Source: an uncultured Eudoraea sp.
Lineage (GTDB): Bacteria; Bacteroidota; Bacteroidia; Flavobacteriales; Flavobacteriaceae
Direction: 5' to 3'
NCBI GenBank assembly: GCA_905479615.1
Contig: CAJQNH010000034.1
Location: forward strand, 1-23,632
DNA: 23,632 nt
Positions 7,644 through 14,738 of this stretch are shown in pieces. How positions within the stretch are numbered: the first letter of the stretch is position 1; each line of letters starts with the position of its first letter. Below the pieces are notes generated by a model. That model did no database searches and had not been told where the DNA came from. It saw nothing but the letters and a program-made list of their open reading frames with translations. Position numbers and translations under genes: made by a program.

Positions 7644-8408
7644 ATGAGAAAATTTATTTATCTGATGTTACTTATTCCCTTTTTTGTAATATCTCAAAGT
7701 GCAGAAGAATACATGGTTATGGAAAATGTCATGCTAACTGCTATTCCGGCAAAAACTATGGAATTTGAAGCGGGTTTAGCTGCACATAACAAAAAATACC
7801 ATGCAGAAGGTACGCATGGTGCCCGTGTTTATTGGATTTCAAATGGGAAAAATGCCGGGAAATATATTTGGGCAATGGGTCCTTTACCCTGGAGCGCAAT
7901 GGATAGCAGGCCTGCCGCTGATGGGCATGATGAGGATTGGAGTAAAAATGTAGTTCCTTATACCATGGCTGAAAGTGACGTTACCTATTGGAGGTTTCAT
8001 CCACAATTCTCCAATTTTCCCAACGATTTTGACTTAAAGTATTTATCTGTTTTCATGGTAGATTTTAAACGATTTAAATATCCTGAAATGATAAGTATTT
8101 TGGAAAGAGTTAAGAAGGTAAATTCGGAAAAAAATCCTGATGAAGCCTATGGAGTTTACACGAATGAAATGCCGGATACCCAGGATGGCAGGGATATGGC
8201 CTTTGTGAATTTCTTTAGTAATTCCGGATGGATGGGTCGTGAAGATACTTTTCCAAAAAAGTTTGAAGAAGTACATGGTGAAGGTAGTTTTACGAAATTT
8301 CTTAAAGACGTAGAAGCAGCTACTAACGGAGATCGTTCAGAATTATGGACTTTTAGACAAGACTTAAGCGGACTGAGCGGAACTGTCAATGCTCTAAACA
8401 GACAGTAA
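7644..8408 (+). CDS. Secreted protein, two-domain relative of the preceding gene, function unknown
   Basis: A 254-residue exported protein with signal peptide MRKFIYLMLLIPFFVISQ. Like the preceding gene it seems to hold two alpha/beta units. The first is about residues 20-120 (EEYMVMENVMLTAIPAKTM, HNKKYHAEGTHGARVYW, GKYIWAMGPLPWSAMD). The second is about 130-245 (LKYLSVFMVDFKRFKYPEM, EAYGVYTNEMPD, RDMAFVNFFSNSGWMG). Direct sequence identity with the neighbour is low by eye, but length, signal peptide and domain order match, so the pair probably descends from an old duplication or shares a family. The fold suggests dimeric alpha-beta barrel binding or monooxygenase-type proteins. No enzyme activity can be claimed. 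It is enclosed by terminators on both sides, so it is probably transcribed on its own. Confidence 0.7.
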   Translation: MRKFIYLMLLIPFFVISQSAEEYMVMENVMLTAIPAKTMEFEAGLAAHNKKYHAEGTHGARVYWISNGKNAGKYIWAMGPLPWSAMDSRPAADGHDEDWSKNVVPYTMAESDVTYWRFHPQFSNFPNDFDLKYLSVFMVDFKRFKYPEMISILERVKKVNSEKNPDEAYGVYTNEMPDTQDGRDMAFVNFFSNSGWMGREDTFPKKFEEVHGEGSFTKFLKDVEAATNGDRSELWTFRQDLSGLSGTVNALNRQ

Positions 8409-8467
8409 TTTTTGTGCATCTTATTGAAGACCATAACTGTAGGTTTTTTTAAACTAACCAACCATTC

Positions 8468-8496
8468 AAAGCCCGGTAAATACCGGGCTTTTTTTT
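8468..8496 (+). terminator. Rho-independent terminator
   Basis: A perfect GC-rich stem, AAAGCCCGGTA (8468-8478) with TACCGGGCTTT (8481-8491), has a tight two-base loop and is followed by a T run to 8496. It closes the transcript of the secreted protein at 7644-8408. Confidence 0.92.
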
Positions 8497-8635
8497 GCCT
8501 GTAATCTTTGTTAAAATAGTAGTATTATCTAATTAACAATTACATATCTGGTGTAGGTTTATTAATAGTTTAAAACCTTTATTAGTGCATTACAACAATC
8601 TTTATTAATTTACCCTCAAATCGAAAATACAGATC

Positions 8636-10663
8636 ATGCAAAAAATTCTTTCATTTCTATTCATTGTATTCTTTATAAGTGTTACTGCTTTAGGACAACA
8701 AAAAACAAACCTCGAACTCACAGATATTTTTAATATGGAATTTGTCTCTGATCCACAAATATCACCAGATGGGAGCAAAATTATTTATGTGAGGAATTTT
8801 AAAGATATAATGACCGACAAGAATCTATCGAATTTGTGGATAGTAAATTTTGATGGTTCCCAGAACAGACCTTTAACCACAGGAAACCAAAATGATTTTT
8901 CCCCGCGTTGGTCACATGATGGTAATAAAATTTTGTTTAAATCGAACATGCAGGATGATAAAATCAAACTTTTTATGATGTGGATGGACACGAAGGAATA
9001 TGTTGCACTTACAAATACAACTGCTTCCCCGGGAGAAGTTAGTTGGTCTCATGATGATAAACATTTGGCTTTTACAATGTTTGTTCCAAAGAAATCTGAG
9101 TCTATTATTAAGTTACCTCCTAAACCTGAAGGCGCTAAATGGAACAAACCCCCTGTTTACATTGATGAGATGAACTACCGTGGGGATGGCAAGGGTTATT
9201 ACAAAAGCGGGAATCAACAGCTTTTTATTCTATCGACTGATGGAGGCACACCGCAACAACTCACTTTTTCAGAATACGATCATGGGACTCCAATCTGGTC
9301 AATAGACAATCGAAAGTTATATTTTACTGCAAACCTTCACGAAAACCATGAATTTGAACCCCGTAATAGCGAAATTCAGGAACTTACATTAGGCAATAAT
9401 TCTATTAAAGCCCTTACAAATAGACTGGGACCAGATAACGGGCCGGCTCTTTCATCAGATGGTAAATTTATTGCATATACCGGTTTTGACGATAAATATC
9501 AGGGATACCAACTTAATCAATTGTACATTATGAATGCAGACGGAACCAATTCTAAAATGGTTTCCGGCAATTTTGACAGGAACATTAAAAGTATTAGATG
9601 GTCTAATGATGGGAAGGGTCTTTACTTTCAATATGATGATAAAGGGGATACAAAAATTGGTTATATGTCAACAGCCGGAAAGGTATCACAGATATCAGAA
9701 AATTTAGGAGGCCTTTCTTTAGGAAGACCCTATAATGCAGCGTCCTATACAGTCTCAAATAACAACAAATTCGCATATACTTTGGGAAGTACAGAACATC
9801 CTTCTGATTTAGGGACGTTTTATAAAGGTAATAATCAAAGAATTACCAAACTTAATGATGATTTGTTCTCCTACAGAAATGTTGCTGAAGTGGAAGAACT
9901 ATGGTGGGAATCTTCTTTTGACCAAAGAAAAATACAAGGTTGGTTGGTAAAACCACCCAATTACGATCCTTCCAAAAAATACCCGCTCATTCTGGAAATT
10001 CATGGTGGGCCTTTTTTGAGCTATGGCTCAGTATTTTCAGCTGAAATTCAGTTATACGCGGCTCAAGGCTATTTAGTGCTATACACAAATCCGAGAGGAA
10101 GTACCAGTTATGGTGAAGAATTTGGAAATCTTATCCATCATGACTACCCCAACCACGACTATGACGACCTTATGTCCGGTGTTGATGAAGTCATTAAAAA
10201 AGGCATCGTAGACGAAAATAACATGTTTGTTACCGGGGGTAGCGGCGGAGGTGTGCTATCTGCATGGATTGTTGGTAAAACCGATAGATTTGCAGCAGCG
10301 GTTGTAGCCAAACCGGTTATTAACTGGTATAGTTTTGTGCTTTATGCAGATGGGGTAGGGGTTTTCTATAAATACTGGTTTCCCAATAAACCCTGGGAAG
10401 ACCCAACTAGCTATCTAAAACGGTCACCACTCTCTTATGTAGGAAATATTTCTACGCCTACTATGCTGCTTACGGGAGAAGAAGATTACCGTACCCCGAT
10501 AGCAGAATCTGAGCAGTTTTATGCCGCCCTTAAGCTCGAAAAAGTAGAAACCGCAATGGTGCGAATTCCTGGAGCTTCGCACGGTATTGCTAATAAACCA
10601 AGTAATCTGATTGCCAAGATAGCCAGTGTACTGGCCTGGTTTGAAAAATATAAAAAAGACTAA
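8636..10663 (+). CDS. S9 (prolyl oligopeptidase) family serine peptidase
   Basis: A 675-residue exported peptidase with signal peptide MQKILSFLFIVFFISVTALG. Residues about 35-400 form a beta-propeller of TolB/WD40-like blades, with repeated SPDGSKI, SHDGNKI, SSDGKFI and SNDGKGL turns. The alpha/beta-hydrolase domain follows: HGGP oxyanion region at 456-459, nucleophile Ser536 in GGSGGG, then Asp617 in TGEEDYRTP and His649 in GASHG, so the catalytic triad is complete. The closest named types are dipeptidyl- or acylaminoacyl-peptidases, which trim short peptides in the periplasm; exact specificity cannot be read from sequence. The small membrane protein gene starts 77 nt downstream and the TIM-barrel gene follows it by 7 nt, so the three may be cotranscribed. 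A terminator closes the previous unit, so this gene has its own promoter. Confidence 0.93.
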   Translation: MQKILSFLFIVFFISVTALGQQKTNLELTDIFNMEFVSDPQISPDGSKIIYVRNFKDIMTDKNLSNLWIVNFDGSQNRPLTTGNQNDFSPRWSHDGNKILFKSNMQDDKIKLFMMWMDTKEYVALTNTTASPGEVSWSHDDKHLAFTMFVPKKSESIIKLPPKPEGAKWNKPPVYIDEMNYRGDGKGYYKSGNQQLFILSTDGGTPQQLTFSEYDHGTPIWSIDNRKLYFTANLHENHEFEPRNSEIQELTLGNNSIKALTNRLGPDNGPALSSDGKFIAYTGFDDKYQGYQLNQLYIMNADGTNSKMVSGNFDRNIKSIRWSNDGKGLYFQYDDKGDTKIGYMSTAGKVSQISENLGGLSLGRPYNAASYTVSNNNKFAYTLGSTEHPSDLGTFYKGNNQRITKLNDDLFSYRNVAEVEELWWESSFDQRKIQGWLVKPPNYDPSKKYPLILEIHGGPFLSYGSVFSAEIQLYAAQGYLVLYTNPRGSTSYGEEFGNLIHHDYPNHDYDDLMSGVDEVIKKGIVDENNMFVTGGSGGGVLSAWIVGKTDRFAAAVVAKPVINWYSFVLYADGVGVFYKYWFPNKPWEDPTSYLKRSPLSYVGNISTPTMLLTGEEDYRTPIAESEQFYAALKLEKVETAMVRIPGASHGIANKPSNLIAKIASVLAWFEKYKKD

Positions 10664-10740
10664 CGTCACTGATATTCTATTCCTGTTTTTACGAAATTAT
10701 GTGAAATTTTAACTAACTTATTAAACTAAAAGGCAGACAA

Positions 10741-11121
10741 ATGATACACAATAAATATTGGCAGGCTTTTTTCGCTCTTTCACCCATAATTATTTTATTT
10801 ATTATGATGCTGGGGTATTTTGGTTTTTTGTTTTCTGTTTTTAGCAATATTCCCGAATTGGAGCAAGCTCATGATGGGCCACCTGAGCTTATTTTAGAAT
10901 GGATAGGCTCTTTCTTTTTTGTGATTTTTTTCGTGATACTGCTTTCTGTTGCAAGTTTGGCATTCTTTATTGTACATGCCGTTCAGAATCCGAATCTCAA
11001 ACAGGGGCATATGCTGCTATTATGGATCTTATTGTTCATTTTTGTTGGCGGTTTAGGAGAGTTGATCTACTGGCTTGTTGAGATTGTAGCAAAACGAAAC
11101 CACAATGAACAACTAGAATAA
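10741..11121 (+). CDS. Small integral membrane protein, three predicted helices
   Basis: A 126-residue membrane protein with hydrophobic segments at about residues 9-34, 54-80 and 91-116. The acidic loop ELEQAHDGPPELILEW lies between the first two, and the tail after the third is polar (KRNHNEQLE). The last segment, LLLWILLFIFVGGLGELIYWLVE, resembles the short membrane module found in PLDc_N-type proteins, but the match is not strong enough to name. It lies 77 nt after the S9 peptidase gene and 7 nt before the Tat-exported isomerase-like gene, so it is probably part of that operon. Function unknown. Confidence 0.75.
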   Translation: MIHNKYWQAFFALSPIIILFIMMLGYFGFLFSVFSNIPELEQAHDGPPELILEWIGSFFFVIFFVILLSVASLAFFIVHAVQNPNLKQGHMLLLWILLFIFVGGLGELIYWLVEIVAKRNHNEQLE

Positions 11122-11128
11122 TCTTATA

Positions 11129-12073
11129 ATGGTTAGCAGAAGATCCTTTATTAAAAAAACAGCCCTAGGCAGTGCGGCACTTTCGTTAGGACATACCAGT
11201 GTATTTGGATCAAATTTATTAATGAAAACCTCTCACCCAAATATTTCCCTTGCACAATGGTCCTTAAACCGGGCATTTTTCAAAGGTGAATTAAACCCCA
11301 AAGACTTTCCGGATATTGCCAAAAATTCTTTTGACCTAAATGCAGTTGAATATGTAAACGCTTTTTATAAAGAATTTGCAAAAAGTGAAAAGTATTGGAA
11401 TCAACTAAAAAGTAATTCGAGTGCTGCTGGTGTTAGAAATTTGCTGATCATGGTTGATGATGAAGGAGAACTAGGAAACCCCAATAATAATGAACGTACT
11501 CAAGCTATCGAAAATCATTACAAATGGATCAATGCAGCAAAATTACTAGGATGCCACTCTATTAGGGTGAACGCTTTTGGACAGAGAGATAAAATTGTAT
11601 TGAAAAATTCATTAATAGATGGTTTAGGAAGACTGAGTGAGTATGGTGCCAAGGAAAATATTAATGTGCTGATAGAAAATCATGGCCTGCATACTTCAGA
11701 TGGTAAGTTTATGACTTCCATACTGAAAGAAGTTAACAATGAGTACTTGGGTACACTACCGGACTTTGGTAACTGGTGTCTTAATGCCAAATGGGGAAGC
11801 ACACAGAATAACAAATGCAGCGAAATATATGATCCTTACCAAGGGGTTGCGGATTTTTTACCTTATGCAAAAGGGGTAAGTGCAAAATCTTACAATTTTG
11901 ATGAGAATGGCAATGAAACTTTTCTGGATTATAAAAGATTGCTTAAAACCGTAAAAGATTCCGGATTTGATGGTTATATAGGTATAGAATACGAGGGTGA
12001 AAAACTAAGTGAACCCGAAGGCATCAAAGCAACCAAGGCACTGATTGAAAAAGTCTGGCTCAATTTAGATTAA
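11129..12073 (+). CDS. Tat-exported sugar phosphate isomerase/epimerase-like TIM-barrel protein
   Basis: A 314-residue protein of the xylose-isomerase-like (AP endonuclease 2) TIM-barrel superfamily. The N-terminus carries a twin-arginine signal (SRRSFIKKTALGSAALSLG), meaning export of a folded, probably metal-containing protein. Barrel landmarks are SLAQWSLNRAFF (about 40-51), AVEYV, a CHSIRVNAFG strand, LIENHG with Glu183, PDFGNW with Asp212, and GIEYEG with Glu287. These fit the usual metal-ligand positions; the position often held by His in a HxK strand reads SAKSYNF here. In Bacteroidota such proteins often act on sugars or inositol derivatives in the periplasm, but the substrate cannot be read. 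It is coupled by 7 nt to the small membrane protein upstream. The ATG start gives the complete Tat motif. Confidence 0.87.
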   Translation: MVSRRSFIKKTALGSAALSLGHTSVFGSNLLMKTSHPNISLAQWSLNRAFFKGELNPKDFPDIAKNSFDLNAVEYVNAFYKEFAKSEKYWNQLKSNSSAAGVRNLLIMVDDEGELGNPNNNERTQAIENHYKWINAAKLLGCHSIRVNAFGQRDKIVLKNSLIDGLGRLSEYGAKENINVLIENHGLHTSDGKFMTSILKEVNNEYLGTLPDFGNWCLNAKWGSTQNNKCSEIYDPYQGVADFLPYAKGVSAKSYNFDENGNETFLDYKRLLKTVKDSGFDGYIGIEYEGEKLSEPEGIKATKALIEKVWLNLD

Positions 12074-12082
12074 GGCAGTTTT

Positions 12083-12126
12083 TGAATATCTCTTTTAGTC
12101 AAAACTACAGCCGATATTCATTTTAA
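12083..12126 (+). terminator. Weak AT-rich hairpin, possible terminator
   Basis: TGAATATC (12083-12090) and GATATTCA (12113-12120) are a perfect 8-bp inverted repeat, with TAGT/ACTA pairing inside the loop and TTTTAATT after it. It lies between the convergent isomerase-like and adenylate cyclase genes. The low GC makes efficiency uncertain. Confidence 0.35.
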
Positions 12127-13221
12127 TTATTTAAAATTTATGGCAAATAATTGAATGGCATCCTGTTTTCCCCTCAGTATCAGTTTGGCAATTTCGTTAA
12201 ACGTAAAAATGGAGTTCGTATTTAATTTTAAGACCAGATCCTCTGATATCAAAGCCCTTGCTCCATAATTATTGCATTCCGACTGAATTCTAGCCGTGGT
12301 GTTCAAGGCATCACCAGTATATATTATATCTTTTTTAATAATTCCAATTTCTCCCGTTGTGACCTCGCCAATATGGAAACCGGCTTTAAATTCAGGCACC
12401 AAACCAAAATGTTGATTATAATAAGGCCTTTTATCTTCAAACACCTCAGAAATTTTATGGAAACAAGCAATACAATTATTATTAGATAATCCATTTTTCT
12501 CAGTCCAGGAGACAACAATTTCATCTCCTACATACTGGTATATTTCTCCATTCGTTTCCAAAATGGCATTAGTCATGTCCGCGTAATAAGCCTTTATCAG
12601 GTCAAAATATTTTCTATGTCCTATCTGTTCTGCTATAGCCGTGGAGGACTTCATATCAAGAAACATAAATATTCTCACTTCTTGTTTAGGTTTTATGTAT
12701 TTCCCAAAGGAGTAATTAAAAAACACCTCATTACCCAAATATGCAGTTATTTCAGAATAGAATAATGCGATATCCAATATTAATGCGGCATAAAGGATAA
12801 CACTCCAAAAAGAGAATTCCTTCATAAAGACTATCAGGCTGTTATAAACCATCGGATCAAAAACAGAACTATTAAAGCGAATTGAATTAATAATTAAAGT
12901 GAGAACACTTAAAAAGATGATTAACAGAATGGTATAAAAAGTTCCCTTAATGAATATTTTTTTCCAAAACGATTTGTCCTGATATCGCTTTCTTAACCAG
13001 GTTACCTCAATCCAGCCTTGACCCAAACCCATTATAAAGCTTCCAATGCTTGTATAGATAAGACTGTTTTTAAAATCATATTTGTTGCCCGTTGCAGGGT
13101 ATATCGATGAATCTCCCAGTAATCCATATTCAAGAAATACATAGACAAGTCCGAATAGCAGCCAGATAATACCGAATGACAAGGTCTGTCTTAAATAACG
13201 AGTATGTTTCGGGCCTGGCAT
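12127..13221 (-). CDS. Membrane-anchored class III adenylate cyclase
   Basis: A 364-residue protein with four hydrophobic segments at about residues 12-32, 52-72, 91-112 and 135-155. A C-terminal class III nucleotide cyclase domain spans about 180-345. Key residues are visible: the two metal-binding aspartates Asp189 (FLDMKSSTAIAEQIG) and Asp233 (VGDEIVVSW), the purine-selecting Lys279 (FKAGFHIGEV) and Asp304 (YTGDALN), and the transition-state residues Asn307 and Arg311 (NTTAR). The Lys/Asp pair points to ATP rather than GTP as substrate, so the product is expected to be cAMP. The domain looks fully active. No CRP-like effector is in the window. The gene is divergent from the MFS transporter gene, and the 138-bp gap contains overlapping short inverted repeats that could serve as an operator. 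Confidence 0.9.
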   Translation of the reverse strand: MPGPKHTRYLRQTLSFGIIWLLFGLVYVFLEYGLLGDSSIYPATGNKYDFKNSLIYTSIGSFIMGLGQGWIEVTWLRKRYQDKSFWKKIFIKGTFYTILLIIFLSVLTLIINSIRFNSSVFDPMVYNSLIVFMKEFSFWSVILYAALILDIALFYSEITAYLGNEVFFNYSFGKYIKPKQEVRIFMFLDMKSSTAIAEQIGHRKYFDLIKAYYADMTNAILETNGEIYQYVGDEIVVSWTEKNGLSNNNCIACFHKISEVFEDKRPYYNQHFGLVPEFKAGFHIGEVTTGEIGIIKKDIIYTGDALNTTARIQSECNNYGARALISEDLVLKLNTNSIFTFNEIAKLILRGKQDAIQLFAINFK

Positions 13222-13265
13222 ATCACAGTAAATATAAGAATTACTTCATAGACGGATATTGACCT

Positions 13266-13284
13266 TGTCTCAGACATAACTGAG
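13266..13284. promoter_or_regulatory. Overlapping inverted repeats in the cyclase/MFS divergent gap
   Basis: TGTCT-C-AGACA (13266-13276) is a perfect 11-bp inverted repeat around one central base. It overlaps a second pair, CTCAG (13269-13273) and CTGAG (13280-13284). It sits 45 bp upstream of the cyclase ATG and 76 bp upstream of the MFS ATG. The symmetry suits a dimeric regulator, but no regulator can be named and short palindromes also occur by chance. Confidence 0.3.
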
Positions 13285-13359
13285 TGTTGTTTCTATAGAT
13301 TCATAAAAAAAAACTATTTTTAATAACTAACTAAACAGATCCAAACTAAACCAATTAAT

Positions 13360-14700
13360 ATGTCTCAAATTTCTATAAGTTCAGTCAAACCAAGATTAAC
13401 TTTTTGGCAAATTTGGAATATGAGTTTCGGTTTCCTGGGAATCCAATTCGGGTTCGCTTTGCAAAATGCCAACGTAAGCAGGATTTTTGAAACCCTGGGC
13501 GCATCTAAAGACGAATTGCCAATTCTATGGCTGGCAGCCCCGGTAACCGGCCTTCTGGTGCAACCAATAATTGGTTATTACAGCGATAGAACCTGGCACC
13601 GCAGATGGGGAAGGCGCAGGCCTTTTTTCGCGATTGGAGCAATTCTTGCCACTATCGCTTTATTTGCAATGCCAAACTCAACAGCACTTTGGATGGCAGT
13701 AATTATGCTGTGGCTGATGGATGCTTCAATTAACATAAGTATGGAACCGTTCAGGGCGTTTGTGGGTGACATGTTGCCTAATGAACAGCGGACGAGCGGA
13801 TTTGCTATGCAAAGTTTTTTTATTGGTTTAGGCGCCGTAATCGCCTCTGCCCTGCCCTTCATAATGACTAATTGGTTTGGAGTAGAAAATATTGCTGCAG
13901 ATGGTGGTATTCCGGATTCTGTAAAATGGTCTTTTTATATTGGGGGCATTGCCTATTTCACCGCTGTAATGTGGACTGTCTTTAACACCGAGGAATATCC
14001 GCCAGATGATATTGAAAAGCTTAAAAATGAAAATGCAGAGAAAGGAGTATTCACCGGCCTCAAAGAATCCTTTATGGGTATTTTTAAAATGCCCAAAACC
14101 ATGGTACAGCTCGCATTTGTTCAATTTTTTTCCTGGTTTGCACTTTTTGCCATGTGGATCTATACAACCTCAGCCGTGACCAGCCATATTTATGACACTT
14201 CAGATACAACTTCAGTATTATACAATGAGGGAGCAGATTGGGTTGGAATTTGCTTCGCAGTATACAACGGAATAGCAGCCCTGGTAGCTTTTCTTTTGCC
14301 TTTAGTGGCCAAAAAACTTACTAGAAAAATGACGCATTTAATTGCTCTTATCTTAGGAGGTATCGGCTTGATTTCAATTTATTTTATATCCGATCCAAAT
14401 TTATTACTGGTATCTATGATAGGAGTTGGTATTGCCTGGGCAAGTATTCTGTCAATGCCCTATGCTATGCTGTCCAGTATTTTACCCGCTAATAAGATGG
14501 GGTATTATATGGGGGTTTTTAATTTCTTTATAGTTATTCCACAAATTGTGGCGGCGGGTATTCTGGGCTTTTTATTAAAATCATTTTTTGGAAATATTTC
14601 TATCTATGCATTGATAATTGGAGGTATTTCAATGATTATTGCCGGCCTGTTATGTGTTTTTGTTCAGGACAACGAAGGCACTGCTGATTTGGCAAATTAA
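13360..14700 (+). CDS. MFS transporter, SLC45/GPH-like sugar:H+ symporter type
   Basis: A 446-residue inner-membrane transporter with about twelve hydrophobic segments. The loop after the second helix reads GYYSDRTWHRRWGRRRPFFAIGA, the conserved arginine-rich loop of sucrose/maltose-type MFS symporters. The RAFVGDMLPNEQRTSGFAMQS region (about 133-153) is also typical of that group. Length fits the family. The charged cytoplasmic loop EEYPPDDIEKLKNENAEKG separates the two six-helix halves. Uptake of a di- or oligosaccharide is the best expectation, but no glycosidase or SusCD pair lies nearby to fix the substrate. It is divergent from the adenylate cyclase gene and convergent with the TonB-dependent receptor gene, so it is probably monocistronic. 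No exact promoter match was found upstream. Confidence 0.9.
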   Translation: MSQISISSVKPRLTFWQIWNMSFGFLGIQFGFALQNANVSRIFETLGASKDELPILWLAAPVTGLLVQPIIGYYSDRTWHRRWGRRRPFFAIGAILATIALFAMPNSTALWMAVIMLWLMDASINISMEPFRAFVGDMLPNEQRTSGFAMQSFFIGLGAVIASALPFIMTNWFGVENIAADGGIPDSVKWSFYIGGIAYFTAVMWTVFNTEEYPPDDIEKLKNENAEKGVFTGLKESFMGIFKMPKTMVQLAFVQFFSWFALFAMWIYTTSAVTSHIYDTSDTTSVLYNEGADWVGICFAVYNGIAALVAFLLPLVAKKLTRKMTHLIALILGGIGLISIYFISDPNLLLVSMIGVGIAWASILSMPYAMLSSILPANKMGYYMGVFNFFIVIPQIVAAGILGFLLKSFFGNISIYALIIGGISMIIAGLLCVFVQDNEGTADLAN

Positions 14701-14738
14701 TAAGCTGTGTGTCTTGTAATTTCCGTTATAGACGAATT

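Noticed and set aside
13828..14124. Minus-strand 98-codon frame inside the MFS gene
   Set aside because: Antisense to membrane-helix codons of a clearly real transporter; no independent start region or domain.
14701..14738. Terminator between the convergent MFS and TonB receptor genes
   Set aside because: The 38-bp gap shows no stem long or GC-rich enough to support one.
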